The notes: generated by a model not told the origin, from the letters alone. Counted from the first letter of the stretch, positions 10,701 through 17,815 are shown. The stretch: DNA of 64,000 nucleotides from Streptomyces sp. NBC_00576 (GCF_036345175.1 NZ_CP107780.1:6572001-6636000), one strand, 5' to 3'. Numbers and translations: made by a program.

Positions 10701-10964
10701 GCGGGCGTGTGGATCGCCCACCACAACCATCACACGGCGAAGTCCACTCCTTCGACCTCCCCGTACTGGAAGAAGCTGACCCCGTACAAGGGCAAGACGA
10801 AGAGCAACGGTAAATCAGGGTCGAAGAAGCGGTACTTCGAATGGGATTACACCCATGGTGACATCGAGGTCTACGACAAGAACGGTAAGCACCTCGGGAG
10901 CGCCGATCCCAACGGAGGACACATCTACAAGCCGCCAGTGAAGGGCCGGAAGATCAACCCATGA
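4734..10964 (+). CDS. Secreted Rhs/YD-repeat polymorphic toxin with a C-terminal colicin E3-type rRNase domain
   Basis: About 2076 residues. The N-terminus is an export signal (basic LRRT followed by hydrophobic ALAVAAVLAAETALVSV). Around residues 310-475 is a DNRLRE-type domain (ARSYLRFDVAAFKGKHITDT ... WRRYRSANYVSGDGSTEPHL). YD repeats fill about residues 1000-1900. The Rhs core ends with GVRLYDPTTGRFLQVDSLYG ... NAYDYCTADPVNCYDLDGR. After a hydrophobic stretch, the last ~45 residues read KRYFEWDYTHGDIEVYDKNG, then KHLGSADPNGGHIYKP, then PVKGRKINP. This matches the colicin E3 nuclease, including its D-x2-H-x3-E catalytic pattern (here WDYTHGDIE) and a following Arg 34 residues after the Asp. 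The predicted action is cleavage of 16S rRNA in competitors. The start is GTG 4731 or ATG 4734; neither has a strong ribosome-binding site. It overlaps the next gene by ATGA. Confidence 0.88.
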   Translation: MTGVVLRLKGRWVPGSGGRARLPRISLRRTALAVAAVLAAETALVSVASGTVFAASVTAEVSATSKDTKSAASSADSTAAALLMARLQGRKIEVSSERSASSTTYALANGQLQTSTYAAPIRQRVDGVWRNIDTALSDEGAALEPEVAAADITVSDGGDTSLASVTKGARSFGMGWQEKLPTPSVKDDTASYDLGEGQKLTVTALSQGFSQNVVLDKAPEGPLEYRIPMRLKGLELSVAGSGHLLLKDAAGKLVAEAPAPMMWDSSKDRKSGESKHQARVATKVETAADGSQTLVLTPDAGYFTGNKLTYPVTVDPTSTLAVTADTWVATNYTDSQVSSDELKSGTYDAGTTKARSYLRFDVAAFKGKHITDTNLALYSYYSSTCATTGAGTEVRRVTGTWTSSDITWAVQPATTTTGAVTSTAAKGYSASCPAGTVNFDIDAIVQAWADGSTNQGVRIAGASETDSTTWRRYRSANYVSGDGSTEPHLTVTYNSYPAVPSSTAIAPSQVNAYNGKRYVTSLTPTLSAKVTDADGANAQAQYEITADPAYADTTYTYTGYGTTVTSGSTSTRAIPSASAFPAGSHLRYRVRAYDGTDYGSWTGYTTFVLNTAKPVAPTVTCDTYTENGWTAKVSAAVSCTIDTTSTDGAGFQWGLDDASLPNKQLDTTNGTGGDAQSVSINPANGWHTLYARTIDSGGNLSTATTAYSFGVGADGAAILSPADGDTTARRLTLSAKGLTSYTGVTWQYRRGETDSWHTVPVGDVTASGAAVSAWPVAVTGGTATKLVWNTVSSLTEDGVIQLRAAFTNGSATGYSQTTDVTLDRDAGTAPTAQVGPGQVNELTGDFTLSATDATAFEASVVRTYSSRANATDTEGQAQIFGPGWTSTVAAEASGYTGIRKTSDYSVELLSGDGGSIAFTLNSDGSWAPQTGAEELTLTGTVGGSTFTLTDTDANATVFAKAATGVASWTLSSSASAVDDTTLTTVSQTVTSGTSTLARPKYVISPTTAVTAATCQANPATKGCRVLEFVYATATTATSSAVGDYLNQVKAIKLWATSPAASASTAETVESYAYDSSGRLTQVWDPRISPALKTTYTYGSDGRVATLTEPGELPWTFSYGTAGSALTSGTGMLLKASRAALAEGSASTTSGTAATTVVYDVPLSGTTAPHQMDATTVATWAQDEAPTDATAVFPADSVPTSNTGSGLTSSSYGRAVITYINANGEETNTANPGGSITTTGYDDYGNQVINLAAANRELALGTSTGASGELAALGLADLSTADRARQLATVSQYSADGQKLVDEYGPLHEVTLAKQLTGTTTESTLAPGTVTPARAHTAYSYDENRPGDAAVSDLVTSTATGAAVAGYLNDADTRTVTTTYDWSTGQEKASSGDDTTGIVTAYDSTGRASTTRTAGSTGSDANTVNYTYYTAGDTGTCGSVAWAGLLCRTAPTAAITGGGSNPGQAVTTVYTYDRWGQFATKTETANSTTRTTTNTTDSAGRVTRTAVTGGIGTGTPDTTVTYDEDNGQAATQTSNGQTIAYTYDDLGRQTGYDDGAGNTTTTSYDILDRPVKTTDSVPATRTYAYGTAGNVTTLTDSVAGTFTGTYDADGTLTSETLPGGYTLTVTSDTTGQETGREYVTSNGTTVASDAAGYTVNGQQAGHTQTDGTTTDADYTYDSAGHLTQAVNTTTSGCTTRAYTFDANSNRKSLTTSSDDCDSSTADTTTATTSYTYDSADRLVNSGYAYDAFGRTTTSGATTLGYYTNDLVASETVGTSRNTWALDAAGRLAAQTAQAQATDGTWTTNTTTTNHYSDSSDSPTWARTGGTTVRNVTDLTGGLAATTTAAGDTVLQLANVHGDITVQQPLDTSIASTVQHYDEFGNALDDTAATAYGAFGSYQRSSGTLSGYTLMGVRLYDPTTGRFLQVDSLYGGNANAYDYCTADPVNCYDLDGRFAAVAALGFFAVADWWNPLGWIVAGLIALGILTYGVYKAGVWIAHHNHHTAKSTPSTSPYWKKLTPYKGKTKSNGKSGSKKRYFEWDYTHGDIEVYDKNGKHLGSADPNGGHIYKPPVKGRKINP

Positions 10965-11266
10965 CATTCGTCGAGGACGTCCTGAACGGTCGAGCATCAC
11001 TCGACGACATCGGCACCTATCGGGACGAGTGGGATGAATCCGGGGATGACGGTGTGGATTACCACACCTTCCTCGGGCTCCTCTGGCCCGAATACGCGAT
11101 GTACGTGGAGGACGACGACGTACTGGCACACGTCATCGAAGCGCGCCGTTCAGGTCAGGACCTGCGTACGTACCTTTCCTCGCGAAAGGACATGAGTCCG
11201 ACGATGGCCGAACTGTGGCTGCTCGTCGAACGGTACGCAAAAGAATGGGAAGCCATTCAGAAGTAG
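10961..11266 (+). CDS. Small acidic protein, probable immunity protein for the Rhs/E3-type toxin
   Basis: A 101-residue protein whose ATG overlaps the Rhs stop codon (ATGA), so the two genes are translationally coupled. It is strongly acidic in its first half (SLDDIGTYRDEWDESGDDGV, then MYVEDDDVL) and predicted helical. This position and charge are what is expected for a cognate immunity protein that caps a basic nuclease domain. The sequence does not obviously match the classical colicin E3 immunity protein, so the immunity role is inferred from gene order and charge. Pieces such as 'FLGLLWPEYAMYVED' resemble small proteins found beside other toxins. A terminator follows 14 nt after the stop. 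Confidence 0.75.
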   Translation: MTFVEDVLNGRASLDDIGTYRDEWDESGDDGVDYHTFLGLLWPEYAMYVEDDDVLAHVIEARRSGQDLRTYLSSRKDMSPTMAELWLLVERYAKEWEAIQK

Positions 11267-11279
11267 GACCCTGTTGGGG

Positions 11280-11304
11280 AAGGGGCTCCGCCAAGGAGCC
11301 CCTT
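11280..11304 (+). terminator. Rho-independent terminator between the immunity gene and the ABC operon
   Basis: A 10-bp perfect stem AAGGGGCTCC / GGAGCCCCTT with the 5-nt loop GCCAA is followed by T-rich sequence. It lies between two convergent units (the immunity gene on + and a permease gene on -) and could serve both. Confidence 0.8.
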
Positions 11305-11321
11305 TCTCCCCCTCAGGTCCC

Positions 11322-12215
11322 TCAGAGCTTCACACCCCCGGAAGCCACCCCCCGATAGAACCACCGCTGTGTAATGACGAACAGCACCAGCACAGGCACC
11401 ACAGAGATCACCGACCCCGCCATCACCATCCGCTGGTCGTACCCGAACGACGATGTCTGCAGCCTCGCCAGGCCCAGCGTCAGCGTGAAGTGTTCCTCGG
11501 AACGGAGCACGATCAGCGGCCAGAGGAAGTCGTCCCAGGCGCTGATGAACGTGTTGATGGTGACGACCAGGATCGCGCCGTACGCCGAAGGCAGGTACAG
11601 GTAGCGGAATCGCTTCCACTCGCCCGCGCCGTCCAGCATCGCCGCGTCCTCGATCTCGCGCGGGACCGCCAGGAAGGCCGCCCGCATGATCAGGACGTTG
11701 ATCGCGCCGATGAAGCCGGGGAGCCAGACGCCCGCCAGGTGGTCGACGAGGCCCAGGTCCCGGATGCTCAGGAACAGCGACACCATGATGGACTCGAAGG
11801 GGAACATCATGGACGCCAGCAGGAGGACCCAGACCGCCTTCTTGCCCTTCCAGCCCGGCTTGGACAGCATGTAGCCGGCCATCGTCGAGAAGGCGAGCTG
11901 GCTCGCTATCGACAGCAGCGCGATCATCACGCTGTTCCTGATGTACGTGCCCACCGGGACCTGGTCGAAGATCTCGCGGTAGGCGCGGAGCGTCGGGTGG
12001 TGGGGGATCAGGGAGGCGTTCGAGCCGAAGACGTCCTCGCCGACGCCCTTCAGCGACGCCAGGAGCTGCCACAGCAGCGGGCCGATCGTGATGCCGAGGA
12101 CGAACAGCAACAGCAGGTAGCGGACGACGAGTTCGCGCGGGCGGCCGTAGTCCCGCCAGCGGGGCCAGAAGCGTCGGCGGTCCGCCCCGGGAGTGGTCGG
12201 GGACACGGTCGTCAC
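11322..12215 (-). CDS. ABC sugar transporter permease (MalG type)
   Basis: A 297-residue integral membrane protein with about six hydrophobic segments (LVVRYLLLLFVLGITIGPLL and ILVVTINTFISAWDDFLWPL are the clearest). The cytoplasmic EAA loop that contacts the ATPase is present as EIEDAAMLDGAGEWKRFRYL followed by YLPSAYG. It should form the inner-membrane channel together with the upstream permease. The GTG start overlaps the previous gene's stop by 4 nt (GTGA). This is the last gene of a binding protein-permease-permease operon with no ATPase gene. In Streptomyces such carbohydrate importers commonly use the shared ATPase MsiK encoded elsewhere. Confidence 0.9.
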   Translation of the reverse strand: MTTVSPTTPGADRRRFWPRWRDYGRPRELVVRYLLLLFVLGITIGPLLWQLLASLKGVGEDVFGSNASLIPHHPTLRAYREIFDQVPVGTYIRNSVMIALLSIASQLAFSTMAGYMLSKPGWKGKKAVWVLLLASMMFPFESIMVSLFLSIRDLGLVDHLAGVWLPGFIGAINVLIMRAAFLAVPREIEDAAMLDGAGEWKRFRYLYLPSAYGAILVVTINTFISAWDDFLWPLIVLRSEEHFTLTLGLARLQTSSFGYDQRMVMAGSVISVVPVLVLFVITQRWFYRGVASGGVKL

Positions 12216-13240
12216 GACTCGTTCTCCTTCGTCAGGCGCTGTGCGAGCAGTGTCAGGCCCAGGGTCAGTACGAAGAGGGCGACGCTGACCGCCGCGCCGT
12301 AACCGGCGTTGCCGCTCAGGGGGTCCAGGCCGACGTCCCGGATGTAGAAGGGGAGCGTGCGGTCGGCGCCGCCGGGGCCGCCTGTCGAGCCGCCGAGCAT
12401 GTAGATCTCCGTGAAGACGCGGAGTGAACCGATGCCGGTCAGCGTGCCGACCAGCATCATCGACGTACGTACGCCGGGCACCGTGATGTGCCAGAAGCGG
12501 CGTACCGCGCCGGCGCCGTCCACCGAGGCCGCCTCGTGGAGTTCCTTCGGGACGTTTCCGAGGGCGGCGAGGTAGAAGATCATGTACCAGCCGAGGCCCT
12601 TCCACAGGGTCAGGCCCATCGCCGACAGCAGGATCAGCCAGCTGTCGGAGAGGAAGGGGATGGCCCCCTTGATGATGTGGGCCTTCTCCAGCCAGGTGTT
12701 GACCAGGCCCTGGTCCGCCAGCAGCCACTGCCAGCTCAGGCCGACGACCACGCTGGAGGCCAGCACCGGCGTGTAGAACGCCGAGCGGAAGAAGCCGATG
12801 CCCGGCAGGTTCTTCTCCACCAACACCGCGAGCAGCAGCGGGAGCAGGACCATCAGCGGGACCACGATCACCGCGTACAGCACGCTGTTGCGGGTCGCCA
12901 GCCAGAAGTCCGAGTCCCCGAGCATGCGGGTGTAGTTGTCCAGGCCCACGAAGCCCGCCGCGCCGCCGAGCGGTTTCGCGTCCGTGAAGGAGAGGACCAG
13001 CGTGTTCAGGAACGGGAAGACGCCGAAGGCCGCCGCTCCGACGATCGCCGGGAGCATCCACAGCCAAGGAAGCCACCAGCGGCGGTAGATGGCCGCGCCG
13101 CCCGCGTCCGGAGTCGGCCCCGGGGTGACCGCCTTCAGCACGCGGCGCACCCCGCCGGGGGATCGCGGCGCCGGGGCGCCCGGGGCCGCCGGAGCGGTCG
13201 CGGGCGCCTCGCCGTCAGGCATCGTACGTACGGCCGTCAT
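12212..13240 (-). CDS. ABC sugar transporter permease (MalF type)
   Basis: About 342 residues. A proline/alanine-rich cytoplasmic N-terminus precedes the first membrane helix (WWLPWLWMLPAIVGAAAFGV, then FPFLNTLVLSF). The EAA motif is ELHEAASVDGAGAVRRFWHI, then TVPGVR. Together with the downstream permease it forms the transmembrane heterodimer of a carbohydrate uptake system. The start is ATG 13240, directly after the binding-protein stop. TTG 13246, overlapping that stop, is an alternative. The substrate is unknown, but the neighbouring SIS regulator and SIS enzyme suggest a phosphorylated amino sugar pathway. Confidence 0.88.
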   Translation of the reverse strand: MTAVRTMPDGEAPATAPAAPGAPAPRSPGGVRRVLKAVTPGPTPDAGGAAIYRRWWLPWLWMLPAIVGAAAFGVFPFLNTLVLSFTDAKPLGGAAGFVGLDNYTRMLGDSDFWLATRNSVLYAVIVVPLMVLLPLLLAVLVEKNLPGIGFFRSAFYTPVLASSVVVGLSWQWLLADQGLVNTWLEKAHIIKGAIPFLSDSWLILLSAMGLTLWKGLGWYMIFYLAALGNVPKELHEAASVDGAGAVRRFWHITVPGVRTSMMLVGTLTGIGSLRVFTEIYMLGGSTGGPGGADRTLPFYIRDVGLDPLSGNAGYGAAVSVALFVLTLGLTLLAQRLTKENES

Positions 13241-13242
13241 TC

Positions 13243-14616
13243 TCAACTGCCCTGCTTCAGCAGCTCGTCGGCCTTGGACTGTGCCTCCTTGAGGGCGTCC
13301 TCGGCGCTCTTCTTGCCCTGCATCGCCAGCTGGACCTGGGCTGTGATGGCGTTCAACTCACCTGGGGACAGGGCGATTTCGTCGGCCGTGGCGGTCTTGC
13401 GGTCCTCGGCGACGATCTTGCGGGCCTCGGAGAAGGGGTCCGTGCCCTCGACCGACTGGAAGAAGGGGTCGTCCAGAGAGGCGGTGGTGGACGGGAAGAT
13501 GACCACGTTCGGGTCCTTCGCCCACTTCAGCTGGTTCTCCGCGTTCGTCAGGAACTGGGCGAAGGACAACGCTGTCGGGGCGTTCTTGCTCGTCGCGGCC
13601 ACCGATATGTACTGGGGGGCACCGACCGTGTGGCCGAGGTCGTCCAGCATGTAGCGGGCGACGCCCGTCTTCTTGTAGACGCTCGGGTTGTTCTGCTGGA
13701 TGAAGCGCAGGTAGTTGGGGTTGGTGGAGCCGTAGACCAGCTTGCCCTGGGCGTAGAGGGTCGACGCGTCCTGGTTGGAGGAGAGGCTGTCCTTGGGCAT
13801 CGCGCCCGCCTTGTACATCTTGGTCATCGCCTCGACCCACGCCACCGTCTTCGGGTCGTCGGCGAAGGTGAACGACTTGCCGTCGGCGGACAGGACCTGG
13901 ATGCCCATCTGCTGCCAGTCGGCCGGGATGCGCCAGATCGGGTTGGCGACGGTGGCGTAGTACTTGCCGTCGGACACCTTGGCGATCTTCAGGGCGTCGT
14001 CGAACATGCCGAGGACCGTCGTCGCCGGCTTGGCCGGATCCAGGCCCGCCTTCTTCATCAGGTCGACGTTGAAGGTCTGGGCGATACCGCCGGAGTACCA
14101 GGGATACGCGCTGTGCACCTTCGCCCCCGAGGCGTCGGTGAACACGCTGGACTTCCACATCGAGGCCCCGAACGGCTCGCCCGAGCCCGGCGCCTTCTTG
14201 TCGAGGTCGAGGAGGTAGCCGGCCTTGGTGAGGGCGATCTGCGTGTTGACGTTCAGGTTCACGACGTCGGGCAGCGTGCAGGCCTGCGCGTCGGCGACCA
14301 GGCGCTGCGTGAACTGGCTGTCGCCCGGGTCGTCGATCCACTTGACGGTCGTATCCGGGTGGGCCTTCTCGAAGGCGGCGATGACCCCGTTGAAGTAGCC
14401 CCCGAAGTCTTTCTTCAGGTTCGTCGTCTGGAACGTGATCTTGCCCTTGACGTCGCCGGTGAGCTTTCCGGAGCCGACGTTGCCCTTGTCGACCGAGCAG
14501 CCACCGGCGGTGGCGCCGCCGCCGTCGTCGGAGCCTCCGGAGAGGCCGCATCCGGCGGCCGTCAACGTCAGTACGACGAGACAGGACAGGGATCCGGTCA
14601 GTCTTCTTGCGCGCAT
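13243..14616 (-). CDS. Extracellular solute-binding lipoprotein (family 1) of the ABC importer
   Basis: 457 residues from ATG 14616, with AGGAGG about 9 nt upstream. The lipoprotein signal is LTGSLSCLVVLTLTAAGCG with a lipobox cysteine. The rest is a type-1 periplasmic-binding fold for oligosaccharides: KITFQTTNLKKDFGGYFNGV ... AFEKAHPDTTVKWID ... DVVNLNVNTQIALTKAG ... GIAQTFNVDLMKKAGLDP. It captures the sugar outside the membrane and delivers it to the two permeases encoded downstream in the same operon. The C-terminus ends in a charged helix (SAEDALKEAQSKADELLKQG). The exact sugar cannot be read from the sequence. Confidence 0.9.
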   Translation of the reverse strand: MRARRLTGSLSCLVVLTLTAAGCGLSGGSDDGGGATAGGCSVDKGNVGSGKLTGDVKGKITFQTTNLKKDFGGYFNGVIAAFEKAHPDTTVKWIDDPGDSQFTQRLVADAQACTLPDVVNLNVNTQIALTKAGYLLDLDKKAPGSGEPFGASMWKSSVFTDASGAKVHSAYPWYSGGIAQTFNVDLMKKAGLDPAKPATTVLGMFDDALKIAKVSDGKYYATVANPIWRIPADWQQMGIQVLSADGKSFTFADDPKTVAWVEAMTKMYKAGAMPKDSLSSNQDASTLYAQGKLVYGSTNPNYLRFIQQNNPSVYKKTGVARYMLDDLGHTVGAPQYISVAATSKNAPTALSFAQFLTNAENQLKWAKDPNVVIFPSTTASLDDPFFQSVEGTDPFSEARKIVAEDRKTATADEIALSPGELNAITAQVQLAMQGKKSAEDALKEAQSKADELLKQGS

Positions 14617-14740
14617 TGCTGCTGCCCTCCTGGATGCGGATGCTGGCTGCTGGTTTGATTCACCAACTTCGACTCCGATTGATGAAAATGTGGACCAGAA
14701 TTCATCGGAGGTCAATGGGGTGCCGTGTTGCTTTTAGGTT
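14617..14740 (-). promoter_or_regulatory. Promoter/operator region of the ABC operon
   Basis: This AT-richer stretch carries the perfect inverted repeat GATGAA-N14-TTCATC (14681-14686 and 14701-14706) upstream of the binding-protein ribosome-binding site. It is a candidate site for the RpiR-type regulator encoded upstream. No clear -35/-10 pair was identified. Between here and the regulator's terminator (to 14884) there is only a 28-codon reading frame without a ribosome-binding site. Confidence 0.45.
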
Positions 14741-14884
14741 CCGGAACCGAGGGCGACTGCCTCGGCGGCGGTGTCCGTGGTTCGGGTGGGACGGGGAAAC
14801 AGGGGGAACGGCGGAGTCATCGTGGCACCGTTGCGATGGTTCAAACAATCATCGTCAAGTTTCCTTGGTGGTTCATCCATGCAA

Positions 14885-14919
14885 AAGCCGCCTCGGACGG
14901 GAAGGACCCGAGGCGGCTT
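14885..14919 (-). terminator. Terminator of the RpiR-type regulator gene
   Basis: A 12-bp perfect stem AAGCCGCCTCGG / CCGAGGCGGCTT surrounds an 11-nt loop. Read on the minus strand it ends in GGCTTTTG, so it terminates transcripts of the SIS-domain regulator that stops at 14940. Confidence 0.82.
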
Positions 14920-14939
14920 CTGTGACGTTCTGCGACTGC

Positions 14940-15851
14940 TCAGCGTGTGCGGCGGGACTTCACCGCGTGCTCCCTGGCGATGTGGTCGGTGAGGGCGAGG
15001 GAGGCGCTGGCGCGCTGGTAGGAGAGCTGGGCGACCCGGACGTACAGGCAGTCGATGAGGACGAGCACGGAGTGGCGGGCGCCGATGCTCTCGGTGCGGA
15101 AACTGGTCTCCGAGGAGGAGGAGATCAGCCGTACGTCGGCGGCGCGGGCCAGCGGGGACTTCGGATCGGCGGTGATGGCCACGGTGGTGGCGCCGCGCTG
15201 CTTGGCCAGTTCGAAGGGTTCGATGGTCTCGCGGGTGGAGCCGGAGTGCGAGATGCCGATGGCGACGTCGGCGGGGGTGAGGAGAGCGGCGGAGGTCAGG
15301 GCGGCATGCACCTCGGTCCAGCCGCGCACCGCGCACCCGATGCGGAAGAGCCGCGTCTCGGTCTCCTGGGCGACGGCACCGCTGCCGCCGACGCCGTACA
15401 CATCGATGCGCCGGGCGCGGGCGGTGGCCTGGCCGGCGCGCTCGATGGAGTCGAGGTCGATACGGTCGATGGTCTGCTGGATGGCACGGAGATCGGCGCT
15501 GCCGACGACCTGGACGACCCGCTCCAGGCTGTCGTCGGGGGAAATGTCAGGCCCGATCTCGGCGGTGCCCCAGTCGGAGACCTCGCCGCGGCCGCGCTCC
15601 TGGGCCAGCTCGATGAGGAGATGCTGGTAGGAGTCGAGGCCGATGGCACGGCAGAACCGGGTGACCGTGGCCTGGGAGGTCCCGGTACGACGGCCCAGCT
15701 CGGCGGCCGAGCAGTGGGTGACGGCGGCGGGATCCTCGAGGATCAGCTCACCCACCTTCCGCAGGGAACCGGCGAGGCGCGGCAGCTCCGTACGGATGAG
15801 GGTGGTGACGTCGGTCGGGGGCATCCCGTTGCCGGATCCGGTCCGTTCCAT
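14940..15851 (-). CDS. MurR/RpiR-family transcriptional regulator (HTH + SIS domain)
   Basis: 303 residues from ATG 15851; a GTG at 15920 would add 23 residues. Residues about 10-85 form the RpiR helix-turn-helix (TELPRLAGSLRKVGELILED ... ELGRRTGTSQATVTRFCRAI). Residues about 120-260 form a SIS sugar-phosphate-binding domain (RRIDVYGVGGSGAVAQETET ... DVAIGISHSGSTRETIEPFE). RpiR proteins sense phosphosugars and control amino-sugar or pentose catabolic genes. This one sits between an ABC importer and a divergent SIS enzyme and probably controls both. The divergent intergenic region holds its likely binding sites. Confidence 0.88.
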   Translation of the reverse strand: MERTGSGNGMPPTDVTTLIRTELPRLAGSLRKVGELILEDPAAVTHCSAAELGRRTGTSQATVTRFCRAIGLDSYQHLLIELAQERGRGEVSDWGTAEIGPDISPDDSLERVVQVVGSADLRAIQQTIDRIDLDSIERAGQATARARRIDVYGVGGSGAVAQETETRLFRIGCAVRGWTEVHAALTSAALLTPADVAIGISHSGSTRETIEPFELAKQRGATTVAITADPKSPLARAADVRLISSSSETSFRTESIGARHSVLVLIDCLYVRVAQLSYQRASASLALTDHIAREHAVKSRRTR

Positions 15852-16052
15852 GGGGTTACCCGATCTCCTCGGCGCTGTACTGGCTGTCTGTCTGACGGTA
15901 CGTACGAATGTATCAGCCACCGTCTGTAGGACAGTTTGAATCCCAGGACCAGGAGGGGCCGGGAAGCGCTCTCCCCGGTGGGCTTTGCCCGCGGGCCCGT
16001 TGCTCGCGGCCCGTACACTGTGATTTATTGATTCACTGATAGAGATAGAGCG

Positions 16053-16068
16053 GGTGGTTCAATCCACC
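16053..16068 (+). promoter_or_regulatory. Inverted repeat in the leader of the UPF0309 gene
   Basis: GGTGG-TTCAAT-CCACC lies 16-31 nt before the chosen GTG start, in the regulator/enzyme divergent region. Upstream of it is an AT-rich stretch (tgatttattgattcactgat) likely to contain the promoter. It could be an operator or a small hairpin; the evidence is positional only. Confidence 0.4.
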
Positions 16069-16083
16069 GGTGGGGAGAGTCGA

Positions 16084-16854
16084 GTGTCCGTCGAGTCCGT
16101 CAGCGCCCAGGGATTCGCGCGCGAGAGCCGGGCCGTCCTCGACCGCATCACCGGGTCGGAGCCGGTCCAGGAGACCGTGACCCGCGCCGCCGGCCTGATC
16201 GCGGACTGCATCCGCACGGACGGCGTGATCCAGGCCTTCGGTACGGGCCACTCCCAGGCCCTCGTCCTGGAGCTGGCGGGCAGAGCCGGCGGCCTCGTCC
16301 CCACCAACCGCCTGAGCATGGCCGACCTCGTCCTCTACGGCGGCGACGACCCCTCCGCCCTCGACGACCCGCTCCTGGAACGCAGGCCGGGCATCGCCGA
16401 GCGCCTGTACGAACTCGCCGCGCCGCACCCCGCCGACCTGTTCGTGATCATCTCCAACTCGGGCGTCAACAACGTCATCGTCGAGATGGCCCTCCACGCG
16501 AAGGAACGCGGCCACAAGATCCTCGCGATCACCTCCCTCACCCACACCCGCACGGTCCCGGCGGGCCACACCAGCGGCAAGAAGCTGGCGGACATCGCGG
16601 ACGTGGTGCTGGACAACGAGGCGCCGACGGGCGACGCGCTGCTGGAGCTGCCGGGCGGGGGTGCGGTGTGCGCCCTGTCCACGCTGACCGGCGTGCTGCT
16701 GGTGCAGATGGCGGTCGCGGAGACGGCGGCGCTGCTGATCGAGGCGGGGGAGCGTCCGCCGGTGTACGTGTCGGCGAACGTGCCCGGGGGGTTCGAGGGG
16801 AACCTGGGGCTGGAGCGGCACTATGGGGGGCGGATTCGGCGGCCGGCGAGCTGA
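16084..16854 (+). CDS. UPF0309 SIS-domain protein (phosphosugar isomerase/dehydratase-like)
   Basis: 256 residues from GTG 16084, which has GGGGAG 5 nt upstream; a GTG at 16054 is in frame but lacks a ribosome-binding site. The whole protein is a SIS fold: GVIQAFGTGHSQALVLELAG for the phosphosugar loop and DLFVIISNSGVNNVIVEMAL for the second. It ends with the characteristic PVYVSANVPGGFEGN. It resembles S. coelicolor SCO4393 (NagS), reported to act on N-acetylglucosamine-6-phosphate. Applying that activity here is inference. It is divergent from the RpiR regulator and near a sugar importer, which supports an amino-sugar role in the cytoplasm. Confidence 0.82.
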   Translation: MSVESVSAQGFARESRAVLDRITGSEPVQETVTRAAGLIADCIRTDGVIQAFGTGHSQALVLELAGRAGGLVPTNRLSMADLVLYGGDDPSALDDPLLERRPGIAERLYELAAPHPADLFVIISNSGVNNVIVEMALHAKERGHKILAITSLTHTRTVPAGHTSGKKLADIADVVLDNEAPTGDALLELPGGGAVCALSTLTGVLLVQMAVAETAALLIEAGERPPVYVSANVPGGFEGNLGLERHYGGRIRRPAS

Positions 16855-16999
16855 GTTGGACTGAGTGAGCTGTGGAGACCCGGGGACGGGGGGGCTCATG
16901 GGCCCTTCCAACCTGAGCTTCAATTTCGACTTCAACTTCGACTTCGGTTGCAGGAAAAGCAGTTGCTGAGCAAACGCCGGTCCTGGACGATCTCGGACC

Positions 17000-17815
17000 G
17001 TGACGACGCATACCGAGGAAGCTCGCCCCGACCGCCCGCTCGCCCTGGTCACCGGAGTGGGCCGCACCGTCGGGATCGGTGCCGGGATCGCCCGCCGACT
17101 GGCGGCGTCGGGCTGGGACATCGCCTTCACTTACTGGACCCCGTACGACACACGCATGTCCTGGGGCGCCGAGCCGGGCGCGACCGAGGCGATCACCCGG
17201 TCCCTGGCCGCGCAGGGCGCCGCGAGCACGGCGATCGAGGCGGACCTCGCCGACCCGGACGCCCCGGCCCATGTCTTCGACGAGGTCGGGCGCCGGATGG
17301 GTGGTGCGAGTGCGGGTGCGGGTGCGGGTGCCGGTGTCACCGCGCTGGTGATGTGTCACTGCGAGTCGGTCGACTCGGGCCTGCTCGACACGACCCTGGA
17401 GAGCTTCGACCGCCATTTCGCCGTCAACGCCCGCGCGACCTGGCTGCTGATCCGGGAGTTCGGCCTTCGCTTCTCGGCGACCCCGGGAACCGGCCGGATC
17501 GTCAGCCTCACCAGCGACCACACGGTGGGCAACCTGCCGTACGGGGCGAGCAAGGGGGCCCTGGACCGCATCACTTTGGCGGCGGCCCACGAACTCTCCC
17601 ACCTCGGGGTGACCGCCAATGTCATCAACCCCGGCCCGGTGGACACCGGTTGGATGTCCGAGGAGGGCAGGTCGAACACCATCCGCTACACCCCGCTGGG
17701 CCGCCTGGGCACTCCGCAGGACACGGCCCACCTCGTCGACTTCCTGTGCTCGGAGGAGGGGCAGTGGGTCAACGGACAGTTGCTGAAGAGCGATGGGGGG
17801 CTTGGGCAGACCTGA
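17000..17815 (+). CDS. Short-chain dehydrogenase/reductase (SDR)
   Basis: A 271-residue classical SDR. The cofactor motif is TGVGRTVGIG (residues 19-28), a spaced variant of TGxxxGxG. The later motif is VSLTSDHTVG followed by the active-site YxxxK in LPYGASKGALDR. NPGPVDTGWM after it is the usual substrate-side segment. It should reduce or oxidise a small molecule using NAD(P)H; the substrate is unknown. A short alanine/glycine repeat (GGASAGAGAGAGV, from a GCGGGT hexamer array at 17311-17337) interrupts the region after motif II. The GTG start has only a weak ribosome-binding site. It stands alone between the UPF0309 gene and a convergent gene. Confidence 0.85.
   Translation: MTTHTEEARPDRPLALVTGVGRTVGIGAGIARRLAASGWDIAFTYWTPYDTRMSWGAEPGATEAITRSLAAQGAASTAIEADLADPDAPAHVFDEVGRRMGGASAGAGAGAGVTALVMCHCESVDSGLLDTTLESFDRHFAVNARATWLLIREFGLRFSATPGTGRIVSLTSDHTVGNLPYGASKGALDRITLAAAHELSHLGVTANVINPGPVDTGWMSEEGRSNTIRYTPLGRLGTPQDTAHLVDFLCSEEGQWVNGQLLKSDGGLGQT

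Noticed and set aside
14690..14705. A TGGTC half-site on the minus strand resembling part of a DasR (GlcNAc regulator) box
   Set aside because: Only one half matches the consensus palindrome, which is not enough to claim a DasR site.
14734..14820. A 28-codon minus-strand reading frame upstream of the binding-protein gene, a possible leader peptide
   Set aside because: It has no ribosome-binding site, is proline/threonine-rich without a regulatory codon run, and shows no similarity to known leaders.
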